64,000 nucleotides of DNA from Kluyvera intermedia. Its GTDB lineage: Bacteria; Pseudomonadota; Gammaproteobacteria; Enterobacterales; Enterobacteriaceae. The notes below the pieces were generated by a model. It did no database searches. It was given only the letters and a program-made list of their open reading frames with translations, and was not told the DNA's origin. The DNA lies in the NCBI RefSeq assembly GCF_034424175.1, contig NZ_CP139986.1:3348001-3412000 (forward strand), read 5' to 3'. Shown here piece after piece: positions 44,615 through 51,792 of the stretch; position 1 is the stretch's first letter, and each line of letters begins with the position of its first letter. Made by a program: the position numbers and the translations under genes.

Positions 44615-44692
44615 CCCCGGCGGCGCTGCGCTTGGCCGGGCTACGGTAGTCCACGTTTGTAGCCCGGGCGAGGCGTTTACGCCGACCCAGGG
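44615..44692. repeat. REP pair between the AbgT gene and the aminotransferase gene
   Basis: Two palindromes: 44615-44644 (CCCCGGCGGCGCTGCGCTTG type) and 44660-44692 (TAGCCCGGGCGAGGCG continuing to ACGCCGACCCAGGG). The second includes the stop codon and last four codons of the convergent aminotransferase gene. Confidence 0.8.
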
Positions 44693-46005
44693 GTGGCTAA
44701 ATGGGCGAAATTGCTTAATACGCTGCGCAAAATCCCCAGCCCTTGCTGTACCTGCTCGGCGGTGATGGTGCATGGCGGCACCACGTGAATGCGGTTTTCC
44801 ACCACAAAACTCAGCAGCCCCGCTTCGGTCAATGCGCCCTTAATCTCCGCCATATCCCCGGCGGCCAGCGGCGTTTTCTTCACCCGATCGCTGACCAGTT
44901 CCAGCGCCTGGAACACACCACGACCGCGCACTTCTCCGATTAACGCCGAGGAAGCCGCCAGCGCTTCCAGCCCCTGGCGCAGCACGCCGTTACCGATGGT
45001 TGCGGCATTCTCGATGATGCGCTCCTCTTTCATGGTATCCAGCGTGGCAACAATCGCCGCCATCGCCAGCGGATGACCGGAGTAGGTTAATCCTCCCGCA
45101 AAAAAGTGATCGTCAAAATAGTGGGCGATCGGGTCGCTGATGATCACCCCGCCCGCTGGCACGTACCCGGCGTTGACCCCTTTGGCGAAGGTGATCAGAT
45201 CCGGTACGATCCCATCTTGTTCGAAAGCAAACCAGCTGCCGGTACGGCCAAACCCGGCCATCACTTCGTCCAGAATCAGCATAATGCCGAACTCGTCCGC
45301 CAGCGCCCGCACACCCTTCATATACCCTTCCGGCGGCACCAGAATCCCGGCGGTACCCGGAATCGACTCCAGCAAGATGGCGGCAATCGCCTTCGGACCT
45401 TCGCATTCAATCATCCGGCGCAGGTGCGCCAACGCGCGGCTGCACTCTTCTTGTTCGCTGGTGGCGTTAAACTCACTGCGATACAAGTACGGGTTAAAGA
45501 AGTGCACGTGCCCGCGAGAATACTCGTTCGGAACACGACGCCAGTCGCCGGTGGCAGCAATCGCACTGCCGGTGTTGCCGTGGTAGGAACGGTAGGCCGA
45601 CAGCACTTTATCGCGCCCGGTATAAAGCCGCGCCATACGGATGGCGTTCTCGTTAGCATCGGCCCCCGCGTTGGTGAAGAACACTTTGCTGAACCCTTCC
45701 GGAGCCAGATCCACAATGCGTTTTGCCGCCTCGCCGCGCGCCTGGTTGGCGGTGGCGGGCGCAATGGTCACCAGCGACTCAAGCTGCGCTTTCATTGCCG
45801 CTAGCACTCGCGGATGCTGGTAACCTAGGTTAACGTTCACCAATTGGCTGCTGAAATCCAGATAGGTTTTACCGTCGTAATCCCACAGCTCACACCCTTT
45901 CGCCCCGGCAATCACCAGGGGATTCAGATTCCCCTGCATCGTCCAGGAATGAAAAACATACTCTCTGTCCAGTTGGCGAACCGCGTTGTTGTTTAGCTCT
46001 GTCAT
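44677..46005 (-). CDS. Class III PLP-dependent aminotransferase
   Basis: A 442-residue omega/class III aminotransferase. PLP-site features are TNAGADANENAIRMAR (111-126), SYHGNTGSA, the Asp246 in ILDEVMAGFGRTG and the lysine Lys275 in TFAKGVNAGY. Such enzymes act on terminal or beta amino groups (beta-alanine, GABA, taurine, putrescine and similar); the substrate is not known here. The start MTELNNNAVR was chosen for its GAGGA spacing. The last residues PGSA and the stop are encoded inside a REP. The divergent neighbour is a YdfG-like dehydrogenase that could reduce its semialdehyde product. Confidence 0.88.
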   Translation of the reverse strand: MTELNNNAVRQLDREYVFHSWTMQGNLNPLVIAGAKGCELWDYDGKTYLDFSSQLVNVNLGYQHPRVLAAMKAQLESLVTIAPATANQARGEAAKRIVDLAPEGFSKVFFTNAGADANENAIRMARLYTGRDKVLSAYRSYHGNTGSAIAATGDWRRVPNEYSRGHVHFFNPYLYRSEFNATSEQEECSRALAHLRRMIECEGPKAIAAILLESIPGTAGILVPPEGYMKGVRALADEFGIMLILDEVMAGFGRTGSWFAFEQDGIVPDLITFAKGVNAGYVPAGGVIISDPIAHYFDDHFFAGGLTYSGHPLAMAAIVATLDTMKEERIIENAATIGNGVLRQGLEALAASSALIGEVRGRGVFQALELVSDRVKKTPLAAGDMAEIKGALTEAGLLSFVVENRIHVVPPCTITAEQVQQGLGILRSVLSNFAHLATPGSA

Positions 46006-46185
46006 CGTCATTCCTCGCATACCGTTGGCTGTGACCCATCATGTCGCTGGCGAAAAAAAAAGTGATAGAGCCAGTGTAGACCTGCGGTTGTGACACCGGT
46101 GTCACAACGCCATCTACCGACTGTCCCTCGGCAGGCAGAGTCCTGGTTTTTATAGTGTTCAGAACAACCTGCACAGGAGAGCACA

Positions 46186-46950
46186 ATGCAAAATCGTAAA
46201 GTGGTGTTTATTACCGGGGCGACCTCCGGCTTTGGGGAAGCCGCAGCGCAGGTCTTTGCGCGCGCGGGCTGGTCACTGGTGCTGAGCGGTCGTCGGCTGG
46301 CGCGACTACAGGCCTTGCAGGCAGAGCTGGCATCACTGGTGCCGGTGCATGTGATGGAACTGGACGTGCGCGATAGCCAGGCGGTGGCGTCCGCGGTCGC
46401 CACCCTGCCCGCGGAATTTGCGGATATCACCGCGCTGATTAATAACGCCGGGCTGGCGCTTGCCGCGCTGCCTGCGCAAAAAGTGGAGCTGACGGACTGG
46501 CATACCATGATTGATACCAACGTCACCGGGCTGGTGAACGTCACGCATGCGCTGCTGCCAACGCTGATTCGCCACGGCGCGGGGGCCAGTATTATCAATA
46601 TCGGCTCGATTGCCGGGCAGTGGCCGTATCCCGGTAGCCATGTGTATGGCGCGAGCAAAGCGTTTGTGAAACAGTTTAGCTATAACCTGCGTTGCGACCT
46701 GCTCGGCACCGGTGTGCGGGTGACCGACCTGGCGCCGGGGATTGCCGAAACGGAGTTTACGCTGGTGCGCACTAAAGGTGACCAGGCGGCATCGGATGCG
46801 CTTTATCGTGGTACGACGCCGCTGTCCGCGATCGATATCGCCGAGCAGATGTTTTATATCGCAAGCCTACCGGATCATATGAACATTAATCGCGTGGAGG
46901 TGATGCCGGTGCGTCAGGCGTGGCAGCCATTTGCGATTGACAGGGATTAG
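46186..46950 (+). CDS. YdfG-like short-chain dehydrogenase
   Basis: Short-chain dehydrogenase of 254 residues close to YdfG, an NADP-dependent 3-hydroxy acid dehydrogenase that also reduces malonic semialdehyde. Motifs are TGATSGFGEA (10-19), SGRR (34-37, basic residues favouring NADP), NNAG (86-89), Ser141, Tyr154 and Lys158 in VYGASKAF. AGGAG lies upstream of the ATG. It is divergent from the aminotransferase gene by 180 bp. The pairing suggests that an aminotransferase-derived semialdehyde is reduced to a hydroxy acid. Confidence 0.87.
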   Translation: MQNRKVVFITGATSGFGEAAAQVFARAGWSLVLSGRRLARLQALQAELASLVPVHVMELDVRDSQAVASAVATLPAEFADITALINNAGLALAALPAQKVELTDWHTMIDTNVTGLVNVTHALLPTLIRHGAGASIINIGSIAGQWPYPGSHVYGASKAFVKQFSYNLRCDLLGTGVRVTDLAPGIAETEFTLVRTKGDQAASDALYRGTTPLSAIDIAEQMFYIASLPDHMNINRVEVMPVRQAWQPFAIDRD

Positions 46951-46959
46951 TATGGTTTG

Positions 46960-47050
46960 CTCCCTCTCCCTTGCAGGGAGAGGGCCGGGGTGAGGGTATT
47001 ACGCGCACGTTTCCCCCTCACCCTAACCCTCTCCCCACGGGGGAGAGGGG
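46960..47050. repeat. Composite palindromic repeat
   Basis: CCCTCTCCCTTGCAGGGAG and CCCTCTCCCCACGGGGGAG are two hairpins joined by a stretch in which GGGGTGAGGGT faces ACCCTCACCCC-like sequence, so the whole element can also fold as one large stem. The same family forms the entF array (33755-34460) and partial copies at 42197 and 59556. The rest of 46951-47121 has no gene. Confidence 0.8.
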
Positions 47051-47121
47051 ACTGTTTCGCGCCGTTGCATGATTTTCTTCCCCCCTCCCATGGGTGAGGG
47101 AACCGAATGGCGTGGTTTGTA

Positions 47122-47883
47122 TTATCGGCTGCTTTGCAAAAACTGTTTTACCCGCTCGGACTTTGGCTGCGTAAAGAAGATCTCCGGCGGGGCTTTCTCA
47201 ATCAAAATCCCCTTCTCCAGAAACACCACTTCGTTCGACACCTGGCGGGCAAACTCCATCTCGTGCGTCACCACCACCATGGTGTAACCATCGGCTGCCA
47301 GCGATTTCATCACGCTTAGCACTTCATTCACGCGCTCGGGGTCGAGCGCTGAGGTCGGTTCGTCAAACAGCAGCACCTCTGGCGACATCGCCAGCGAGCG
47401 GGCAATCGCTACACGCTGCTTTTGCCCGCCGGAAAGGGTTATCGGGTAAGCTTCCGCTTTATTGGCCATCCCCACTTTTTCCAACTGCTGGCGCGCAATC
47501 GCCTGCGCCTCGCCGCGCTTCATGCCTTTCACGTGCAGCAGCGCCTCCATCACGTTCTGCTCAACCGTCAGGTGCGGCCACAGGTTGAAGCTCTGAAACA
47601 CCATCCCCACCCGTTCGCGGATTTTCGACAGGTCACGGTGCGACATCGCTTTACCGTTGTTATCATCCACGCCAATGCGCTGACCGCCAATGTGGATCTC
47701 GCCCCGGTCGGGCTGCTCCAACCAGTTCATACAGCGCAACAGTGTCGATTTCCCCGAGCCTGAGGAGCCGAGAATACTGACCACCGTCCCCTTCTCCACC
47801 GTCAGGTTGATATCGCGCAGCACCTCAACGTTATCGAACTGTTTAGAGACATTTTTGACGCTTACCGCCGTGATATCAGACAT
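47122..47883 (-). CDS. Amino acid ABC transporter, ATP-binding subunit
   Basis: A 253-residue ATPase of the polar amino acid (GlnQ/HisP) group. Walker A is GSSGSGKST (39-47); LSGGQKQR and LLFDEPTSALDPE are the signature and Walker B regions, followed by the H-loop VVVTHEMEFAR. It starts eight bases inside the upstream permease gene, so the subunits are translationally coupled. It belongs to an operon of binding protein, two permeases and ATPase reading from 50096 to 47122. Confidence 0.92.
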   Translation of the reverse strand: MSDITAVSVKNVSKQFDNVEVLRDINLTVEKGTVVSILGSSGSGKSTLLRCMNWLEQPDRGEIHIGGQRIGVDDNNGKAMSHRDLSKIRERVGMVFQSFNLWPHLTVEQNVMEALLHVKGMKRGEAQAIARQQLEKVGMANKAEAYPITLSGGQKQRVAIARSLAMSPEVLLFDEPTSALDPERVNEVLSVMKSLAADGYTMVVVTHEMEFARQVSNEVVFLEKGILIEKAPPEIFFTQPKSERVKQFLQSSR

Positions 47884-48541
47884 GGCTCATTCCCCTTTTG
47901 GCGCTATAAACAGTTAACCGTTTCACCAGCAGTTCAAGCACAATGCTGATAGCCCAATACAGCGCAATGGCGACAATAAAGGCGTTAAACGGAATAAAGT
48001 AGGTCGCCTGCACGCTATTCGCGGCGGCCGTAATTTCTTGTACGGTAATAATGCTTAGAAACGCGGTGTCCTTCAGGCAGATAATCAGTTGATTGCCAAG
48101 AAGCGGCAGCGCGGAGGAGAAAATATTCGGCAGGACGATACGGCGAAAAAGCGTATAGCGGGAGAACCCCTGAACTATCGCAGCTTCAATATAGCCGTGT
48201 GAGAATACCCGACGCTGGCTGCGTAAAATCTCAAAGAAATAGGCGCCGTGGTAGATAACCAGTGCCAATAATCCCGCCGTCCAGGCATCAAGGCTCAGCC
48301 CCAACTCCGGCAGGCCGTAGTAGAGTAAATAAGCAAGGATCAAAAACGGGACGGCGCGCATCAGGTTTACCAATCCCATAATCACATTATTGAGTACGCG
48401 CTTTTGATATTCGGTGAGATAGCACAGCAGGACGCCGATAAATAACCCACAGACGGCGGCAATAATAAACAGTTCCAGCGTCGCCAATAGCCCGGCGAAA
48501 AAGTTGCCGCGCTCGGCCCAGATAATTGCCCATTGATTCAT
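47876..48541 (-). CDS. Amino acid ABC transporter, permease subunit 2
   Basis: A 221-residue HisMQ-type permease with about five membrane helices. The start MNQWAIIWAERGNF has an ideal AGGAGG four bases upstream; an earlier TTG is less likely. The coupling motif appears as EAAIVQGFSRYTLFRRIVLPN. It works with the first permease (48556-49197) as a heterodimer. In-frame overlap with the ATPase gene downstream indicates one operon. Confidence 0.92.
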   Translation of the reverse strand: MNQWAIIWAERGNFFAGLLATLELFIIAAVCGLFIGVLLCYLTEYQKRVLNNVIMGLVNLMRAVPFLILAYLLYYGLPELGLSLDAWTAGLLALVIYHGAYFFEILRSQRRVFSHGYIEAAIVQGFSRYTLFRRIVLPNIFSSALPLLGNQLIICLKDTAFLSIITVQEITAAANSVQATYFIPFNAFIVAIALYWAISIVLELLVKRLTVYSAKRGMSHV

Positions 48542-48555
48542 GATTCCTCCTGGGT

Positions 48556-49197
48556 TCAACGCGCCAGTCGTTTGGCTTTTCGTTCCGCCATGCTCTGGAG
48601 TTTCAGCAGCAGACCAATAATCACCACATACAGCAGTCCGGCCGCCAGAATGGGGGAAAGCGGTTCATAGGTCACAGATGAAATACGGTTAGTGACACGG
48701 GTGAGATCCACCACGCCGATGACTGCAATCGCCGGGCTGCCTTTGATTAAAAAGGACATCTCATTAACCAGTGCGGGCAGGCTTTCCAGCCACATTTGCG
48801 GCAGCATGATGTAGCGAAAATAGGGCCAGCGGCGCATCCCCACCGACTCCGCCGCTTCGCGCTGTTCCCGCGGGAAAGTGCGAAAAGCATTGCGCCAGAT
48901 TTCGGCGTTAAACGCCGAGGTGTTCAGCGTCAGGGCGACAATCGCCGCCACCGTTTTATCCAGATTGATGCCCACGGTCGGCAGTGATAAAAACAGGAAC
49001 AGTACCAGCGTCACCAGCGGCGTGGCGCGTGCCAGGCTGATATAGACCACCAGAATCTGGTCAATGACCGGGATTTTCATCATACGTACAAAGGCGATGA
49101 CCAGCCCGATAACCACGCCACAGGCGATGGCGATAGCCGAGATCCAGAGGGTCGTCCATGCGCCTTCAAACAGTAACTGCCATGCGATTGAGTCCAT
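48556..49197 (-). CDS. Amino acid ABC transporter, permease subunit 1
   Basis: A 213-residue HisMQ-type permease with about five membrane helices, starting MDSIAWQLLFEGAWTTLW behind AGGAGG. The coupling loop is EAAESVGMRRWPYFRYIMLPQ. It follows the binding-protein gene by 47 bp. Together with the second permease it forms the channel of a polar amino acid importer; the exact substrate is not readable from sequence. Confidence 0.92.
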   Translation of the reverse strand: MDSIAWQLLFEGAWTTLWISAIAIACGVVIGLVIAFVRMMKIPVIDQILVVYISLARATPLVTLVLFLFLSLPTVGINLDKTVAAIVALTLNTSAFNAEIWRNAFRTFPREQREAAESVGMRRWPYFRYIMLPQMWLESLPALVNEMSFLIKGSPAIAVIGVVDLTRVTNRISSVTYEPLSPILAAGLLYVVIIGLLLKLQSMAERKAKRLAR

Positions 49198-49244
49198 GTA
49201 GCCCTCCTGTGTCAAACGGGCGGCGGGCTATCCCGCCGCATTCA

Positions 49245-50096
49245 TTACTGTCCGGCTAATTTGTGGAATTGCGCGGCGCTGGTGATGGGTTCCGTTGGCA
49301 GGTCGTCATAGGTTTCGCCAAACCATTTTTTCTGCAAGGCAGCAAGCTGACCGGTTGCCCGCATGTGCTCGGTAAATTTCGTCATGTAAGCTAACAGCTC
49401 CGGCGAGCTTTTCGGCATCGGCCAGGCCATATAGCCCGGGCCGGAAACCGGCAGTCCTTTGGCGAAGACTTTCGGTTTGGCTTTCACCAGGTCGTTGACG
49501 GAAATCACCACGTTAATCACGTAGTCGAGGCGTTTGTTGGCTAAATCAGCATAGGCTTCCGGGTAGGAAGGATATTCCACCACCGGCCCCAGTTTGCCGC
49601 CGGTTTTTTCAATCATCGCTTTCAGTTCGGGTAAACGCGCTAATAACGCGCTGCCTGCCTGAAGACCCACTTTTTTACCGCTAAGATCGGCAATGGTATT
49701 TAACGAGGTGTCCCCCGCTCGCTTCACAAAATAGTGCTGCGCCGAAGCCCATGGTGGGGTGAAATTAAACACGTTAAGACGTTCATCGGTGACCACAGCA
49801 CCGGTTAAGGCCATATCGTATTGCCCGGTTGAGACTGCGGCTAATAGCCCGGTCCACGGTAAAATACTTTGCGTGACGTTGAATTTGGCGTACTCACGCA
49901 GCGCCGCCAGCATATCTTTGTTAAACCCGTCGGCATTGCCGTTATTCATAAAGTTAAACGGCGCGTAATCATCCTCAGTCGCCACTTTTAACGTCCCGGA
50001 TTTTTCAATTGCCGGTAAGTCGGCCGCAGCCACCTGCACAGAAAAGGTCATTGCCATGACGGCAGCCAGATAATACGAACCCATCGTTTTTTTCAT
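49245..50096 (-). CDS. Amino acid ABC transporter, periplasmic binding protein
   Basis: A 283-residue family 3 solute-binding protein. The signal peptide MKKTMGSYYLAAVMAMTF ends near VAAA, followed by DLPAIEKSGTLKVATEDDY. Ligand-site features of amino acid binders are visible: APFNFMNNGNADGFNKDM, the TPPWASAQHYFV strand and LSGKKVGLQAGSALL. It is the first gene of the operon and is divergent from the MocR regulator at 50329, which probably controls it. Confidence 0.92.
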   Translation of the reverse strand: MKKTMGSYYLAAVMAMTFSVQVAAADLPAIEKSGTLKVATEDDYAPFNFMNNGNADGFNKDMLAALREYAKFNVTQSILPWTGLLAAVSTGQYDMALTGAVVTDERLNVFNFTPPWASAQHYFVKRAGDTSLNTIADLSGKKVGLQAGSALLARLPELKAMIEKTGGKLGPVVEYPSYPEAYADLANKRLDYVINVVISVNDLVKAKPKVFAKGLPVSGPGYMAWPMPKSSPELLAYMTKFTEHMRATGQLAALQKKWFGETYDDLPTEPITSAAQFHKLAGQ

Positions 50097-50200
50097 CGTG
50101 TGACCCCTGTTAAACATGCCCGATACGTTTATTCCTGACGCCCTGAAAGCGTTGCAAGATATGTGCCGACAGCGACAAACCGAAGCGGTTGCGAGTGGCG

Positions 50201-50226
50201 TTTTTACTGTAGGGAGACTTTTTACT
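50201..50226. promoter_or_regulatory. Direct repeat in the MocR-ABC divergent promoter region
   Basis: TTTTTACT occurs at 50201-50208 and again at 50219-50226, an 18-bp period. Direct repeats in divergent promoters are common MocR/PdxR-type operators, so this is a candidate binding site for the regulator at 50329. Confidence 0.35.
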
Positions 50227-50328
50227 TTCTGAATAGAGCCAGTTTTTGCGCGTCGTTGTGTCAGACGATTTCAGGCTGGTACAAAAATTGCTGAGGTCTT
50301 TGAAAGCGAATGGGGAAAGGAGCAGCGG

Positions 50329-51792
50329 ATGATTCGGCACTTAATGCACGTGGATTTCGACCGTCAGCGCGGTTTACAAGAGCAGGTTCGCGAGTCGCTG
50401 GTCAACGCCATTCTGGGCGGTATTTTTGCCGCCGAGACGCCGTTGCCCTCATGCCGACAGCTGGCGCAGCAGCTTCAGGTTTCACGAAATACCACCGCGC
50501 TGGTGTTCGAAAGTCTGGTCAACGAAGGCTATCTGATTAGCCGCCCCCGCAGCGGTTATTATCTGCATCCGGACTACCACGCCCCGCGCCAGAACAGCGC
50601 CGTACCTGCTCCGATTGATGCCGATAATGCACCATCATGGGGCAAGCGGCTCAATATTACCCCCAGCCAGCAGGAGTCGATATTAAAACCCGCTGGTTGG
50701 ATGAACTACCGCTACCCATTTATCTACGGTCAGCCTGATGCCCGCCAGTTTCCGCTGGTGAGCTGGCGTTCAGCGGCTAACTGGTTGCACGGCGGCGCGC
50801 GCGACCCGTCGTGGGTTGTCGACCACATCGACCAGGATGTGCCGATGTTGATCGAGCAGATTCGCACTCGCGTGCTGCCCAAGCGCGGTATTGTTGCCGC
50901 GCCGGACGAAATTCTCATCACGCTGGGTTCGCAAAATGCGCTGTATCTGTTAACCCGTTTGTTGATGTCTCGCCAGACCCGCGTCGGCGTGGAAAATCCC
51001 GGATTTCGCGAAGCGATTAACACCTTTGGGCTGAGCGAATGCCAGATTGTGCCGCACCCGGTCGATGAACAAGGGATCGTGCTCAATGATGCCCCGTGCG
51101 ATTACTACTATGTGACGCCAGGGCATCAAGTGCCGACCGGAGTCACCATGAGCAAAGCCCGTCGCAACCAGCTACTGACACACGCAGCCCAACACGATGC
51201 GGTGATTATTGAAGATGATTATGATTCGGAAAGTAACTTCCAGATAAACCCGCTCCCGGCGCTGAAAGCCAGCGACCGCAGCGGGCGAGTGATTTATGTC
51301 AGCAGCCTGTCGAAAGCGCTGTCACCGGGATTACGACTGGGGTTTATGGTCGCTGACCCGGACTTAATTGATGAGGCGCGCGCGCTGCGTCGGCTGGTGT
51401 ACCGCCATCCACCGACCAATATTCAGTATCAGATGGCGCATTTTCTGGCGCAGGGCCATTACGAAACTCATCTGCGGCGCTACCGCGATGATTCTGCCAG
51501 ACGTTGGGAGATGCTCAATAACGCACTTTCGACGCTGCTACCAGCGTGCCAGCCGCTGCCCGGCAGCGAGCATGCCAATGCTTTCTGGCTGCGCACGCCT
51601 GCGCATATCAGTACCCAGCAGTTAACCTGGCGTGCGGCGCATACCGGGGTGCTCATTGAACCCGGCGCGCGTCATTTTCTTGATATCACGCCGCCGGATA
51701 ACTTTTTCCGCATGGGCTTTCATGCCATTCACCCCGACGCCATCGCGCCGGGGGTGGATGTGCTGCGTCATCAGCTTGCGCAGATGGGTTAA
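50329..51792 (+). CDS. MocR-type (GntR/aminotransferase) transcriptional regulator
   Basis: A 487-residue fusion of an N-terminal GntR winged helix (about residues 10-80: QVRESLVNAILGGIF, PLPSCRQLAQQLQVSRNTTA) and a C-terminal class I aminotransferase-like domain. The PLP lysine region is SSLSKALSPGLRLGFMV; TPGHQVPTGVTMS and IIEDDYDSESNF are other fold markers. MocR proteins sense amino compounds through PLP and usually control a divergent gene set, here the ABC operon. The 3' end overlaps the stop codon of the convergent RND gene in the bases TTAA. Confidence 0.92.
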   Translation: MIRHLMHVDFDRQRGLQEQVRESLVNAILGGIFAAETPLPSCRQLAQQLQVSRNTTALVFESLVNEGYLISRPRSGYYLHPDYHAPRQNSAVPAPIDADNAPSWGKRLNITPSQQESILKPAGWMNYRYPFIYGQPDARQFPLVSWRSAANWLHGGARDPSWVVDHIDQDVPMLIEQIRTRVLPKRGIVAAPDEILITLGSQNALYLLTRLLMSRQTRVGVENPGFREAINTFGLSECQIVPHPVDEQGIVLNDAPCDYYYVTPGHQVPTGVTMSKARRNQLLTHAAQHDAVIIEDDYDSESNFQINPLPALKASDRSGRVIYVSSLSKALSPGLRLGFMVADPDLIDEARALRRLVYRHPPTNIQYQMAHFLAQGHYETHLRRYRDDSARRWEMLNNALSTLLPACQPLPGSEHANAFWLRTPAHISTQQLTWRAAHTGVLIEPGARHFLDITPPDNFFRMGFHAIHPDAIAPGVDVLRHQLAQMG

